64,000 nt of DNA from Comamonas_C sp026954015 (lineage in GTDB: Bacteria; Pseudomonadota; Gammaproteobacteria; Burkholderiales; Burkholderiaceae_C): the NCBI GenBank assembly GCA_035063785.1, contig JAPSFS010000012.1:22386-86385 (forward strand), given 5' to 3'. Numbering within the stretch: position 1 is the stretch's first letter; the number at the start of each line of letters is the position of its first letter. The notes under the pieces are model-generated. The model did not search any database, was not told where the DNA came from, and saw only the letters and a program-made list of their open reading frames with translations. Positions 30,971 to 41,933 of the stretch are shown here, piece by piece. Position numbers and translations under genes: made by a program.

Positions 30971-31014
30971 CCGCCGGGCCGAACGCCGAACGCTCAACGC
31001 AGAACCTGCCCCTC

Positions 31015-31601
31015 ATGAGCGAGACGAACAGCCTCGACGCTCTCATCCAGGCACTCAGGCGCCTGCCCGGCGTGGGCGTGAAGTCCGCGCAGCGCATGGC
31101 GTTTCACCTGTTGCAGCACGACCGGCCGGGGGCGCAGATGCTTGCGCGCGCGCTCACGCAGGCGACCGAGCGGGTAGGGCATTGCGCGCGCTGTCACACC
31201 TTCACCGAAGCGGCGGTCTGCAGCATTTGCAGCGATGCCCGGCGCGATGCCACGCGCCTGTGCGTGGTGGAGACGCCCGCCGACCAGGCCGCGATGGAGC
31301 GCACCGGGGCCTTTCATGGCTTGTACTTCGTGCTCATGGGGCGGCTCTCGCCGCTGGATGGGGTGGGGCCGCGCGACATCGGCATGCAGCCGCTGCTGGA
31401 GCGTGCCTGCGACGGCGCGGTGGAGGAGGTGATCCTCGCCACCAGCTTCACCGCCGAAGGCGAGGCCACGGCCTACGCGCTCACCGAGGCGCTGCAGCGC
31501 CGGGGCGTGCGCGTCACGCGCCTGTCGCGCGGCGTGCCGGTGGGCAGCGAGCTGGAATACGTCGATCTGGGCACCATCGCGCACGCGCTGGCCGACCGAC
31601 G

Positions 31602-31605
<4 letters not shown>
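31015..31605 (+). CDS. recR: Recombination protein RecR
   Basis: 196 aa RecFOR-pathway protein that helps load RecA onto SSB-coated gaps. It has an N-terminal helix-hairpin-helix (RRLPGVGVKSAQRMAFHLL), a C4 zinc finger (CARCHTF...CSIC, about residues 58-73), and a Toprim domain beginning LCVVETPADQAAME. A C-terminal Walker-like segment follows (ATSFTAEGEATA). Its stop overlaps that of mutS, which converges from the other strand. Confidence 0.96.
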
Positions 31606-34202
<2,597 letters not shown>

Positions 34203-34212
34203 GGGGAGACTA

Positions 34213-34238
34213 TAAAAAAACCGCCCGGAGGCGGTTCT
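34213..34238 (-). terminator. Rho-independent terminator of the aromatic/aspartate aminotransferase gene
   Basis: On the minus strand AACCGCC-tccg-GGCGGTT is followed by a T-run, 24 bp after the aminotransferase stop. It lies between that gene and mutS and ends 10 nt before the mutS ATG. Confidence 0.85.
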
Positions 34239-34261
34239 TCAGGTGCCTGAGTCAGGTGTGC

Positions 34262-35458
34262 TTACAGCACCGCCGCGATCGCCTTGGCCACGTGGGCCAG
34301 ATTGCGCGTGTTGAGCGCCGCCACGCACATGCGCCCGCTGTCGGTGCCGTACACCCCGAATTCGCTCCTCAGGCGCACCATCTGGTCCTTGGACAGGCCC
34401 GAGTAGCTGAACATGCCCACCTGCGTGGTGATGAAGCCCATGTCCTGCGTCACGCCCGCGGCCTTCAGGCCGTCGACGAGGCCCCGGCGCATGCTCTTGA
34501 TGCGGGTGCGCATCTCGCCCAGCTCCTTTTCCCAGAGCGCGCGCAGCTCGGGGCTCTGCAGCACGCTCGCCACGATGCTGGCGCCATGCGTCGGCGGGTT
34601 GGAGTAGTTGGTGCGCACGGTGATCTTGAGCTGCGAAAGCACGCGCTCGGCCTCGTCCTTGTTCTGCGTGACGACCGAGACCGCGCCCACGCGCTCGCCA
34701 TAGAGGCTGAAGCTCTTGGAAAACGAGGTGGAAACGAAGAAGCTCAGGCCCGAGGCAGTGAACTTCTCAATGGCGGTGGCGTCTTCCTTGAGCCCCTGGC
34801 CGAAGCCCTGGTAGGCCATGTCGAGGAAGGCGACGAGATGGCGCTCCTTCACCACGTCCACCACCTGGTCCCACTGCGCGGCCGTGAGGTCGTAGCCCGT
34901 GGGGTTGTGGCAGCAGGCGTGCAGCACCACGACGGTGCCGGGCGCGGCGGCACGCAGATCGGCCAGCATGCCGTCGAAGTTCACGCGCCGGCCCGCGGCA
35001 TCGTAGTAGCTGTAGGTGCCCACCTCGAACCCGGCATGGCGGAAGATCGCGGTGTGGTTGGCCCAGGTGGGGTCGGACACCAGCGCCTTGGCGCCGGGGT
35101 TGATCTGGTGCAGAAAGTCCGCGCCGATCTTCAGGCCGCCCGTGCCGCCCAGGCTCTGCACCGTGGCCACGCGCCCCGAGGTGACCACTTCGGACTGCGC
35201 GCCGAACACCAGGCTCTTGACGGCGGTGTCGTATGCGGCGATGCCGTCCATGGGCAGGTAGTTGCGCGCCTTGGGGCTTTCCAGCATGGCTTTTTCGGCC
35301 GCGCGCACGCACTGCAGCAGCGGCAGCGTGCCGTTGTCGTCGAAGTACACGCCCACGCCCAGATTGACCTTGTTGGGCTTGGTATCCGAGGCGAATTGAT
35401 CGTTGAGGCCGAAGATCGGGTCGCGCGGTGCCATCTGCACGGCGGAAAACAAAGACAT
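34262..35458 (-). CDS. tyrB: Aromatic/aspartate amino acid aminotransferase
   Basis: 398 aa class I aminotransferase of the AspC/TyrB group. MSLFSAVQMAPRDPIFGLND is the typical start, NPTG and AYQGFGQGLKED follow, and the PLP lysine is in STSFSKSFSLYGERVG. It transfers amino groups between glutamate and aspartate or aromatic 2-oxo acids; the choice between the two cannot be settled here, so the symbol is tentative. The ATG at 35458 is chosen over an in-frame start at 35497. Divergent from uvrB across a 97-bp gap. Confidence 0.9.
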   Translation of the reverse strand: MSLFSAVQMAPRDPIFGLNDQFASDTKPNKVNLGVGVYFDDNGTLPLLQCVRAAEKAMLESPKARNYLPMDGIAAYDTAVKSLVFGAQSEVVTSGRVATVQSLGGTGGLKIGADFLHQINPGAKALVSDPTWANHTAIFRHAGFEVGTYSYYDAAGRRVNFDGMLADLRAAAPGTVVVLHACCHNPTGYDLTAAQWDQVVDVVKERHLVAFLDMAYQGFGQGLKEDATAIEKFTASGLSFFVSTSFSKSFSLYGERVGAVSVVTQNKDEAERVLSQLKITVRTNYSNPPTHGASIVASVLQSPELRALWEKELGEMRTRIKSMRRGLVDGLKAAGVTQDMGFITTQVGMFSYSGLSKDQMVRLRSEFGVYGTDSGRMCVAALNTRNLAHVAKAIAAVL

Positions 35459-35555
35459 GGGGCGTCCTGGAGGTTGAAAAGTGGGAGTGCTGGACACCAG
35501 CTACGATGGCCAGTCCGCAATTTTAACGAGCGCGCCCCGGCGCCGTTGACGCCCC

Positions 35556-37649
35556 ATGCAAGAAGTTGCCACCGCCCCGCCTGCCGCCACGGGGCAGTTC
35601 GTGGAATACCCCGATTCGCCATTTCAGCTCTTCCAGCCGTACCCGCCCGCGGGCGACCAGCCCGAGGCCATAGCCAAGCTCGTCGAGGGCGTGCGCGATG
35701 GCGAAGCCTTCCAGACGCTGCTGGGCGTGACCGGCTCGGGCAAGACCTTCACCATGGCCAACGTGATCGCGCGCCTGGGCCGGCCCGCGATGGTGTTCGC
35801 GCCCAACAAGACGCTGGCAGCGCAGCTGTATTCCGAATTCCGCGAGTTCTTCCCGAAGAACGCGGTGGAGTACTTCGTCAGCTACTACGACTACTACCAG
35901 CCCGAGGCCTATGTGCCCCAGCGCGACCTGTTCATCGAGAAGGACAGCGCGATCAACGAGCACATCGAGCAGATGCGCCTTTCCGCCACCAAGAGCCTGC
36001 TGGAGCGGCGCGACGTGGTCATCGTTGGCACCGTCTCGGCCATCTACGGCATCGGCAACCCCGAGAGCTACCACCGCATGGTGATGACGCTGCGCACGGG
36101 CGATCCCATGGGCCAGCGCGACGTGATCGCGCAGCTCGTGCGCATGCAGTACCAGAGGAGCGACATGGACTTTGCGCGCGGGCAGTTTCGCGTGCGCGGC
36201 GACACCATCGACGTGTTTCCCGCCGAGCATTCCGAGCTTGCCATCCGCATCGAACTCTTCGATGACGAGGTCGAAAGCCTGCAGCTCTTCGATCCGCTCA
36301 CCGGCCAGGTGGTGCAGCGCATCCCGCGCTTCACGGTCTACCCGCGCAGCCACTACGTCACGCCGCGCGACACCGTGATGGCGGCGGTGGAGACCATCAA
36401 GCAGGAGCTGGTCGAGCGCGTGAAATTCTTCGTCGACCAGGGCAAGCTGGTGGAAGCGCAGCGCCTGGAGCAGCGCACGCGCTTCGACATCGAGATGCTC
36501 AGCGAAGTCGGGCACTGCAAGGGCATCGAGAACTACACCCGCCATCTCTCGGGCGCCGCGCCGGGCGAGCCGCCGTCCACGCTCACCGACTACCTGCCGC
36601 GCGACACGGTGATGTTCCTGGACGAAAGCCACCAGATGATCGGGCAGCTCAACGCCATGTACAACGGCGACCGCTCGCGCAAGACCACGCTGGTCGAATA
36701 CGGCTTTCGGCTGCCCTCGGCGCTGGATAACCGCCCGCTCAAGTTCGAGGAATTCGAGCGGCGCATGCGCCAGGTGATCTTCGTTTCGGCCACGCCCGCG
36801 GACTACGAAAAGGAGCATTCGGGCCAGATCGTCGACCAGGTGGTGCGGCCCACGGGCCTGGTCGATCCCGAGATCGAGGTGCGCCCCGCCACCAGCCAGG
36901 TGGACGACGTGCTGCAGGAAATCCGCCTGCGCACCCAGGCGCGCGAGCGCGTCTTGATCACCACGCTGACCAAGCGCATGGCCGAGCAGCTCACCGAATA
37001 CCTCTCGGAAAACGGCGTCAAGGTGCGTTACCTGCACTCGGACGTGGACACCGTGGAGCGCGTGGAGATCATCCGCGACCTGCGCCTGGGCGCGTTTGAC
37101 GTGCTCGTGGGCATCAACCTGCTGAGGGAAGGCCTGGACATTCCCGAGGTCTCGCTCGTCGCGATCCTGGACGCCGACAAGGAAGGGTTCCTGCGCGCCG
37201 AGCGCAGCCTGATCCAGACCATAGGGCGCGCCGCGCGCAACCTGCACGGCAAGGCCATCCTCTACGCCGACCGCATCACCGACTCGATGAAGAAGGCTAT
37301 AGGCGAGACCGAGCGGCGCCGCGCCCGGCAGACGGCCTACAACCAGACGCATGGCATCGAGCCGCGCGCCATCGTCAAGCAGGTGCGCGACCTGATTGAC
37401 GGCGTCTACAGCGAAAAGGCGGGGCGCGACGCCGAAAAACTCGCGCAGGAGGCGCTGCAGCGAGCGCGCGTGGAAGACATGTCCCAAAAGGAGCTGGCGC
37501 GCGAGATCAAGCGGTTGGAGCAGGCGATGTACGAGCACGCGCGCAACCTCGAATTCGAGCAGGCCGCGCAGGCGCGTGACCAGCTTGCGATGCTCAGAAC
37601 CCAGCTGTTTGGCGCGTCCGATCATGTCGGTGGACCGACAATTACCTGA
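35556..37649 (+). CDS. uvrB: Excinuclease ABC subunit UvrB
   Basis: 697 aa nucleotide-excision repair helicase-like protein. Walker A is GVTGSGKTFT, the damage-gripping beta-hairpin is YYDYYQPEAYVP, and the helicase motifs FLDESHQ, FVSATPADYE and QTIGRAARN follow. A C-terminal UVR domain (LAREIKRLEQAMYEHARNLEFEQAA) binds UvrC. No SOS (LexA) box of CTGT-N8-ACAG type is obvious in the short upstream region. The iscR promoter begins at its stop codon. Confidence 0.97.
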   Translation: MQEVATAPPAATGQFVEYPDSPFQLFQPYPPAGDQPEAIAKLVEGVRDGEAFQTLLGVTGSGKTFTMANVIARLGRPAMVFAPNKTLAAQLYSEFREFFPKNAVEYFVSYYDYYQPEAYVPQRDLFIEKDSAINEHIEQMRLSATKSLLERRDVVIVGTVSAIYGIGNPESYHRMVMTLRTGDPMGQRDVIAQLVRMQYQRSDMDFARGQFRVRGDTIDVFPAEHSELAIRIELFDDEVESLQLFDPLTGQVVQRIPRFTVYPRSHYVTPRDTVMAAVETIKQELVERVKFFVDQGKLVEAQRLEQRTRFDIEMLSEVGHCKGIENYTRHLSGAAPGEPPSTLTDYLPRDTVMFLDESHQMIGQLNAMYNGDRSRKTTLVEYGFRLPSALDNRPLKFEEFERRMRQVIFVSATPADYEKEHSGQIVDQVVRPTGLVDPEIEVRPATSQVDDVLQEIRLRTQARERVLITTLTKRMAEQLTEYLSENGVKVRYLHSDVDTVERVEIIRDLRLGAFDVLVGINLLREGLDIPEVSLVAILDADKEGFLRAERSLIQTIGRAARNLHGKAILYADRITDSMKKAIGETERRRARQTAYNQTHGIEPRAIVKQVRDLIDGVYSEKAGRDAEKLAQEALQRARVEDMSQKELAREIKRLEQAMYEHARNLEFEQAAQARDQLAMLRTQLFGASDHVGGPTIT

Positions 37650-37677
37650 TTAAATTACTAAAGATTTATGGTATAGT
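37647..37677 (+). promoter_or_regulatory. iscR promoter with candidate IscR type-1 operator
   Basis: The -10 element TATAGT is at 37672-37677. TGATTAAATTACTAAAG just upstream resembles the type-1 IscR site of other isc promoters (GACT-A/T-rich-AGT core, recalled from the literature). The site overlaps the region where a -35 box would lie, which suits autorepression by [2Fe-2S]-IscR. Confidence 0.5.
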
Positions 37678-37773
37678 GGCATAAAACAGTCAGGTACTCG
37701 GAAGCGTCGTTCCGACGGACATCGCACAGACGAGCACCTGGATGCCACTGGTTCACCTACGAAGGAGCCTTAC

Positions 37774-38307
37774 ATGCGCCTCACTACCAAAGGCCGGTTC
37801 GCGGTCACTGCAATGATCGATCTGGCCTTGCGCCAGAACAACGGCCCCGTGACGCTGGCCGCGATCAGCCAACGCCAGCAGATCTCGCTGTCGTACCTGG
37901 AGCAGCTCTTTGGGAAGCTGCGCCGGCATGAACTGGTCGAATCCACGCGTGGCCCTGGTGGTGGCTACACGCTGGCGCGCAAGGCGGCCGAGATCACCGT
38001 GGCCGACATCATCGTGTCAGTGGATGAGCCCATCGATTCCACCCAATGCGGCGGCAGCGAGAACTGCATGGGCGGCGGCAAGTGCATGACGCACGATCTG
38101 TGGACCGCGCTCAACCAGCGCATGGTGGAGTTCCTGGACTCCGTCACGCTGCAAAAGCTCGTGAACGAGCAGCTTGCCAAGGGCATCCGCGTCGAAGACC
38201 GCCCTGCGGCGCGCCGGGCCATCTCCACCACGCCGGTCGTCAAGCCCATCCGCGTGAACGCCCCGAATTCGGTTTTCGCACTTGGCAGCGCGTTTGCAAA
38301 ATCCTGA
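37774..38307 (+). CDS. iscR: Fe-S cluster regulator IscR
   Basis: 177 aa Rrf2-family regulator. MRLTTKGRFAVTAMIDLAL and the winged-helix LSYLEQLFGKLR segment bind DNA. C-x5-C-x5-C-x2-H in CGGSENCMGGGKCMTH ligates a [2Fe-2S] cluster, so the sensor itself is intact. It should repress the downstream isc genes when cluster supply is sufficient. Strong GAAGGAG ribosome site. iscS follows within 25 bp. Confidence 0.96.
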   Translation: MRLTTKGRFAVTAMIDLALRQNNGPVTLAAISQRQQISLSYLEQLFGKLRRHELVESTRGPGGGYTLARKAAEITVADIIVSVDEPIDSTQCGGSENCMGGGKCMTHDLWTALNQRMVEFLDSVTLQKLVNEQLAKGIRVEDRPAARRAISTTPVVKPIRVNAPNSVFALGSAFAKS

Positions 38308-38331
38308 GGGAGGGTGAAAATCGGCCTCACC

Positions 38332-39549
38332 ATGGCTGATGCTCTCCCCATCTATCTGGACTACGGCGCCACGACGCCGTGCGACCCGCGCGTCGTCGAT
38401 GCCATGGTTCCATGGCTGCGCAACCACTTCGGCAACCCCGCATCGCGTACCCACGCCTGGGGCCAGGAGGCCGAAGCCGCGGTGGAGCGCGCACGCGGCC
38501 ACGTGGCAAACCTGATCGGCGCCGATCCGCGTGAAATCGTCTGGACCAGCGGCGCCACCGAATCGATCAACCTCGCGCTCAAGGGCGCGGCCGAGTTCTA
38601 CCAGGACCAGGGCAAGCACCTCATCACGCTCAAGACCGAGCACAAGGCCACGCTCGACACCATGCACGAGCTGGAGCGACGCGGTTTCGAGGTGACGTTT
38701 CTGGACGTGCAACCCGACGGCCTCGTCGATCTGGCGTCGCTGGCGGCAGCCATCCGCCCCGACACGACACTCGTGAGCGTCCTGCTCGTGAACAACGAAA
38801 TCGGCGTGGTCCAGGATGTCGCGGCCATAGGCGCGCTGTGCCACTCGCATGGCGTGCTGCTGCACGTGGACGCGGCGCAGGCCACGGGCCGGGTCGATAT
38901 CGACCTTGGGCAGTTGCCGATCGACCTCATGAGCATGACCGCGCACAAGACCTACGGCCCCAAGGGCGTGGGCGCGCTGTACGTGCGGCGCAAACCGCGC
39001 GTGCGTCTCGTGCCGCAGATCCACGGCGGCGGGCACGAGCGCGGGCTGCGCTCGGGCACGCTGCCCACGCACCAGATCGTCGGCATGGGCGAGGCGTTCA
39101 GGCTCATCAAGGATGAGATGGCGGAGGTCAACGCGCAGGCCCGCAAGCTGCAGCAGCGCCTGCTGGATGGATTGATCGACCTGGGCGAGGTGGTGGTGAA
39201 CGGCTCGCTTGAACACCGCGTACCGCAGAACCTCAACATGAGCTTCAAGTACATCGAAGGCGAGGCGCTGATGACGGGCATCCATGGCGTGGCGCTCTCG
39301 TCCGGCTCGGCCTGCACGTCGGCCAGCATGGAGCCGAGCTACGTGCTCAAGGCGCTGGGCCGCAGCGATGAGCTGGCGCACAGCAGCCTGCGCATGACGA
39401 TAGGGCGCTTCACCACCGAGCAGGAGATCGACTTTGCCGTCGAAGCCATCCGCTCGACGGTGCAGCGTCTGCGCAACCTCAGCCCCCTGTGGGAGATGCA
39501 CCAGGCCGGCGTGGACGTGGACGCGCTGGCGTGGGACGTGGCGCACTGA
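38332..39549 (+). CDS. iscS: Cysteine desulfurase IscS
   Basis: 405 aa from the ATG at 38332. It removes sulfur from cysteine and passes persulfide to IscU and other acceptors. PLP Lys is in MTAHKTYGPKG, and the mobile catalytic Cys is in ALSSGSACTSAS. The best Shine-Dalgarno (GGGAGG, 38308-38313) is 18 nt from this ATG and directly abuts an alternative GTG at 38314, which would add MKIGLT; neither spacing is ideal. It sits between iscR and iscU in the standard order. Confidence 0.94.
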   Translation: MADALPIYLDYGATTPCDPRVVDAMVPWLRNHFGNPASRTHAWGQEAEAAVERARGHVANLIGADPREIVWTSGATESINLALKGAAEFYQDQGKHLITLKTEHKATLDTMHELERRGFEVTFLDVQPDGLVDLASLAAAIRPDTTLVSVLLVNNEIGVVQDVAAIGALCHSHGVLLHVDAAQATGRVDIDLGQLPIDLMSMTAHKTYGPKGVGALYVRRKPRVRLVPQIHGGGHERGLRSGTLPTHQIVGMGEAFRLIKDEMAEVNAQARKLQQRLLDGLIDLGEVVVNGSLEHRVPQNLNMSFKYIEGEALMTGIHGVALSSGSACTSASMEPSYVLKALGRSDELAHSSLRMTIGRFTTEQEIDFAVEAIRSTVQRLRNLSPLWEMHQAGVDVDALAWDVAH

Positions 39550-39585
39550 ACAGCGCCACGGCGGCGTGCCCGCTACACTCGGGCC

Positions 39586-39987
39586 ATGGCGTATTCGGAC
39601 AAGGTCCAGGATTACTTCGAAAACCCGCGCAACGCGGGTTCGCTCGACCCGAACGACCCGCTCGTGGGCACGGCGCTGGTCGGCACCCCCGCCAGTGGCG
39701 AGGTCATCAGGCTGCAGATCAAGGTCGATCCGCAGACCGGCCGCATCGCCCAGGCGCGGTTCAAGACCTACGGCAGCGGCCCGACGATCGCTGCCGCCTC
39801 GCTCACGACCGAGTGGGTACATGGCAAGACGCTGGACGCGGCAACCGCCATCACCAACGGTGACATTGCCCGCGAGCTGTCGCTGCCGCCGCTCAAGATC
39901 CACTGCTCCATCCTCGCGGAACAGGCCATCAAGGCGGCCGTGAGCGATTACAGAAACAAACACGGCGCCCCCGCCACCGCAGGTTGA
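39586..39987 (+). CDS. iscU: IscU-type scaffold protein with two of three ligand cysteines replaced by serine
   Basis: 133 aa, clearly IscU along its length (MAYSDKVQDYFENPRN, LQIKV, ARFKTYG, LTTEWVHGKTLD, LPPLKIHCSILAE). In standard IscU the cluster is held by Cys37, Cys63, Cys106 with Asp39 and His105. Here PACGD reads PASGE (Ser37, Glu39; codon AGT at 39694-39696). YGCGSAIA reads YGSGPTIA (Ser64; AGC at 39775-39777). His106 and Cys107 and the HscA-recognition LPPxK motif remain. It may bind a cluster differently, act only in sulfur transfer, or be a non-catalytic paralogue. Confidence 0.9.
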   Translation: MAYSDKVQDYFENPRNAGSLDPNDPLVGTALVGTPASGEVIRLQIKVDPQTGRIAQARFKTYGSGPTIAAASLTTEWVHGKTLDAATAITNGDIARELSLPPLKIHCSILAEQAIKAAVSDYRNKHGAPATAG

Positions 39988-39993
39988 CCCACC

Positions 39994-40317
39994 ATGGCCA
40001 TCACATTGACACCTACCGCTGCACGCCACGTGCTGCAACACATCGAGCGTCGAGGCGGCGCCCTGGGCCTGCGGCTGGATGTGCGCAGCATGGGCTGCTC
40101 GGGCCTCGCCTATGAGATCGACTACGTGGACGAGCAGCTACCCAGTGATGTCGTCTTCGAGAGCGCGGGCGTGCGGGTGCTCGTGGACCGCAAGCACCTG
40201 GTCTACGTCGATGGCACCGAACTCGACTTCGTGCGCGAGGGCTTGAGCGAGGGTTTTCGCTTCAACAATCCGCAGGAGCGCGATCGCTGCGGCTGCGGCG
40301 AGAGCTTTCGCGTCTGA
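39994..40317 (+). CDS. iscA: A-type Fe-S carrier IscA
   Basis: 107 aa. The three conserved cysteines of A-type carriers are all present: GCSGLAY near residue 35, and C-x-C in DRCGCGESF at the C-terminus. It accepts and delivers Fe-S clusters and may handle iron. It lies 6 bp after iscU. The usual hscB, hscA and fdx do not follow: the next gene is dnaQ after 170 bp that contains no readable remnant of them, only a 12-bp palindrome CCGCAGCTGCGG near 40400. Confidence 0.94.
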   Translation: MAITLTPTAARHVLQHIERRGGALGLRLDVRSMGCSGLAYEIDYVDEQLPSDVVFESAGVRVLVDRKHLVYVDGTELDFVREGLSEGFRFNNPQERDRCGCGESFRV

Positions 40318-40487
40318 GAGCCCGTGCACACATACCTCACCCCGCCCGGCCCGCCGAAACGCGCCCGCTCTTCGTGGCAAATCCTCGCCGTAACCCGGGC
40401 CGCAGCTGCGGTTTGCGCCTCGATCGCACGCATTTTGACGACCCTTACGGGTGCGATTCATTTGTTTGCTGGCTCTGAGGCGCGCGC

Positions 40488-41216
40488 GTGACACGGCAGA
40501 TCGTCCTTGACACGGAAACCACCGGGCTCTCGGCGGACCAGGGCGACCGCATCATCGAGATCGGCTGCGTCGAGCTCGTGCGGCGGCGCCTCACCGGCAA
40601 CGACCTGCACCTGTACCTGAACCCGGACCGCGACAGCCACGAAGACGCGATCCGCATCCACGGCATCACCAACGAATTCCTGCGCGACAAGCCACGCTTT
40701 GCCGATTGCGCGCAGGACATCCTGCGCTACCTCAGCGGTGCGGAGCTCATCATCCACAACGCCAGCTTCGACATGGGCTTCCTCGAAATGGAATTCGCCC
40801 GGCTCGGGTTGCCCAGGCTGGAAGGGCAGGTGGCCTGCGTCATCGACACGCTGTCGATGGCGCGCGAGCTCTTTCCGGGCAAGCGCAACTCGCTCGACGC
40901 GCTGTGCGACCGCCTCGGCGTGGACAACTCCGGGCGCACGCTGCACGGGGCGCTGCTCGACGCACAACTGCTCGCCGACGTGTACATCCAGATGACGCGC
41001 GGGCAGGATTCGCTGCTCGGCACGGACGACACGTCGACAGGCGCGGGCGCTGCGAGTGCGGCGGCAGACCACCTCGAGCGCTACGACCTGCCGGTGATCG
41101 CAGCGAGTGACTACGAACGCTTGGCGCACGAGCAGATCCTCGCGGAAATCGACAAGGCCAGTGGCGGCAAGACCATCTGGCGGCTTGTCGCGGAAGGGGC
41201 CGATGCTGTGCCATAA
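40488..41216 (+). CDS. dnaQ: DNA polymerase III subunit epsilon (3'-5' exonuclease)
   Basis: 242 aa proofreading exonuclease of the DEDDh class. Exo I is LDTETTGL at the very start, Exo II is IHNASFDMGFL, and Exo III is LHGALLDAQLLADVY with the catalytic His and Asp. A GTG start at 40488 follows GAGG and leaves only five residues before Exo I. A downstream region (about 190-242) would bind the polymerase subunit. The tRNA-Val promoter lies within its last codons. Confidence 0.95.
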   Translation: MTRQIVLDTETTGLSADQGDRIIEIGCVELVRRRLTGNDLHLYLNPDRDSHEDAIRIHGITNEFLRDKPRFADCAQDILRYLSGAELIIHNASFDMGFLEMEFARLGLPRLEGQVACVIDTLSMARELFPGKRNSLDALCDRLGVDNSGRTLHGALLDAQLLADVYIQMTRGQDSLLGTDDTSTGAGAASAAADHLERYDLPVIAASDYERLAHEQILAEIDKASGGKTIWRLVAEGADAVP

Positions 41217-41217
41217 T
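41207..41217 (+). promoter_or_regulatory. Extended -10 promoter of tRNA-Val
   Basis: TGTGCCATAAT, with TG one base before CATAAT, sits 24 bp before the tRNA and inside the dnaQ 3' end. The identical 11-mer precedes the tRNA-Leu locus at 63421. No good -35 box is visible. Confidence 0.55.
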
Positions 41218-41241
41218 GCGCGCTTTTCGTGCACGCGAAAA

Positions 41242-41316
41242 GGGTGATTAGCTCAGCGGTAGAGCACTGCCTTCACACGGCAGGGGTCACTGGTTCGATC
41301 CCAGTATCACCCACCA
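41242..41316 (+). tRNA. tRNA-Val(CAC)
   Basis: 75 nt cloverleaf with encoded CCA. The acceptor GGGTGAT pairs with ATCACCC. The anticodon stem CTGCC/GGCAG encloses TTCACAC, giving anticodon CAC (reads GUG, valine). The T-loop is TTCGATC. A hairpin terminator follows 16 bp downstream. Confidence 0.97.
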
Positions 41317-41332
41317 TGTCAACGAGCAACGT

Positions 41333-41360
41333 ACGGCACCTTCTGGGTGCCGTTCTTGTT
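41333..41360 (+). terminator. Terminator after tRNA-Val
   Basis: ACGGCACC-ttctg-GGTGCCGT followed by TCTTGTT: an 8-bp perfect stem with a T-rich tail. Confidence 0.75.
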
Positions 41361-41389
41361 GGTACGGATCACCGTACGAATGTCCGGGG

Positions 41390-41635
41390 GGCCAGCGCAT
41401 CAAGGCCACCTTCCCGATGGCGCCCGGCGATGCCCAGGGTTTTGGCGTGGACGCTGCGGAGCTCGCCCGCATGACCATTCCCGCCTGCATCACCGTCGGC
41501 GAGGGCGACAAGGTGACGCCGCCCGAGGACACCGCCGAGGCCTGCATGGATGCGGCAGGCGTCGATCGGGCGGCGTTGCACCGGTACGTCGGCGATGCGG
41601 CCAGGCGCTTTCTTGACGCGCACTTCGGGGGATGA
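41390..41635 (+). pseudogene. C-terminal remnant of an alpha/beta hydrolase (dienelactone hydrolase-like)
   Basis: An open frame encodes RIKATFPMAPGDAQGFGVDAAELARMTIP and GEGDKVTPPED, resembling the C-terminal third of a predicted dienelactone-hydrolase-type enzyme. It includes the strand that normally precedes the catalytic-acid loop. The nucleophile GxSxG region and the whole N-terminus are missing. An ATG at 41417 exists but gives only 72 residues. It sits immediately after the tRNA-Val terminator, so it is probably left over from a deletion or insertion at the tRNA. Confidence 0.6.
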
Positions 41636-41933
41636 GCGCTGCCGTCGGGCCGCGAAAAGCTGAAAAAACGTAGCTGATCGCACTTGCTGGACGGGCGCTA
41701 GAGGCCGGAATGGCCTGAAATCTGCGCGGCGCATGCGGGCGAAGCCCAGCACGGCACGGGCCATGAAGAGTGGATCGCGGTTTTCGGCGATGCCATCGTC
41801 CGGGTGGCGGCACTTGCCAAGTCCCGCTTGTCCCCAACCGGGGTGGACCGCAACGAGCGCAACCGGAACTGATGGTGCCGCCCCATTTCGGGGCCATTTC
41901 GCAGACGCCCGTGATGACCGGACTCATACCTGC
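41636..41933. other. Gene-free scar between hydrolase remnant and pyrD
   Basis: About 300 bp with no convincing gene. It contains palindromic repeat copy 7 in reverse orientation. A short open stretch (about 41700-41870, plus strand) encodes EWPEICAAHAGEAQHGTGHE and ALAKSRLSPTGVDRNERNRN without a start codon, which may be another gene fragment; I do not recognise its family. Confidence 0.4.
41655..41722 (-). repeat. Dispersed palindromic repeat, copy 7 (reverse orientation)
   Basis: AAAAAACGTAGCTGATCGCACTTGCTGGACGGGCGCTAGAGGCC is the repeat consensus read in reverse, flanked by GGCCGGAATGGCC. It is the only clear reverse copy in the window. Confidence 0.7.

Noticed and set aside
35459..35555. 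LexA box controlling uvrB
   Set aside because: No CTGT-N8-ACAG-like palindrome is visible in the 97-bp upstream region.
35523..37625. 700-codon minus-strand open frame opposite uvrB
   Set aside because: Antisense shadow of uvrB; no family features.
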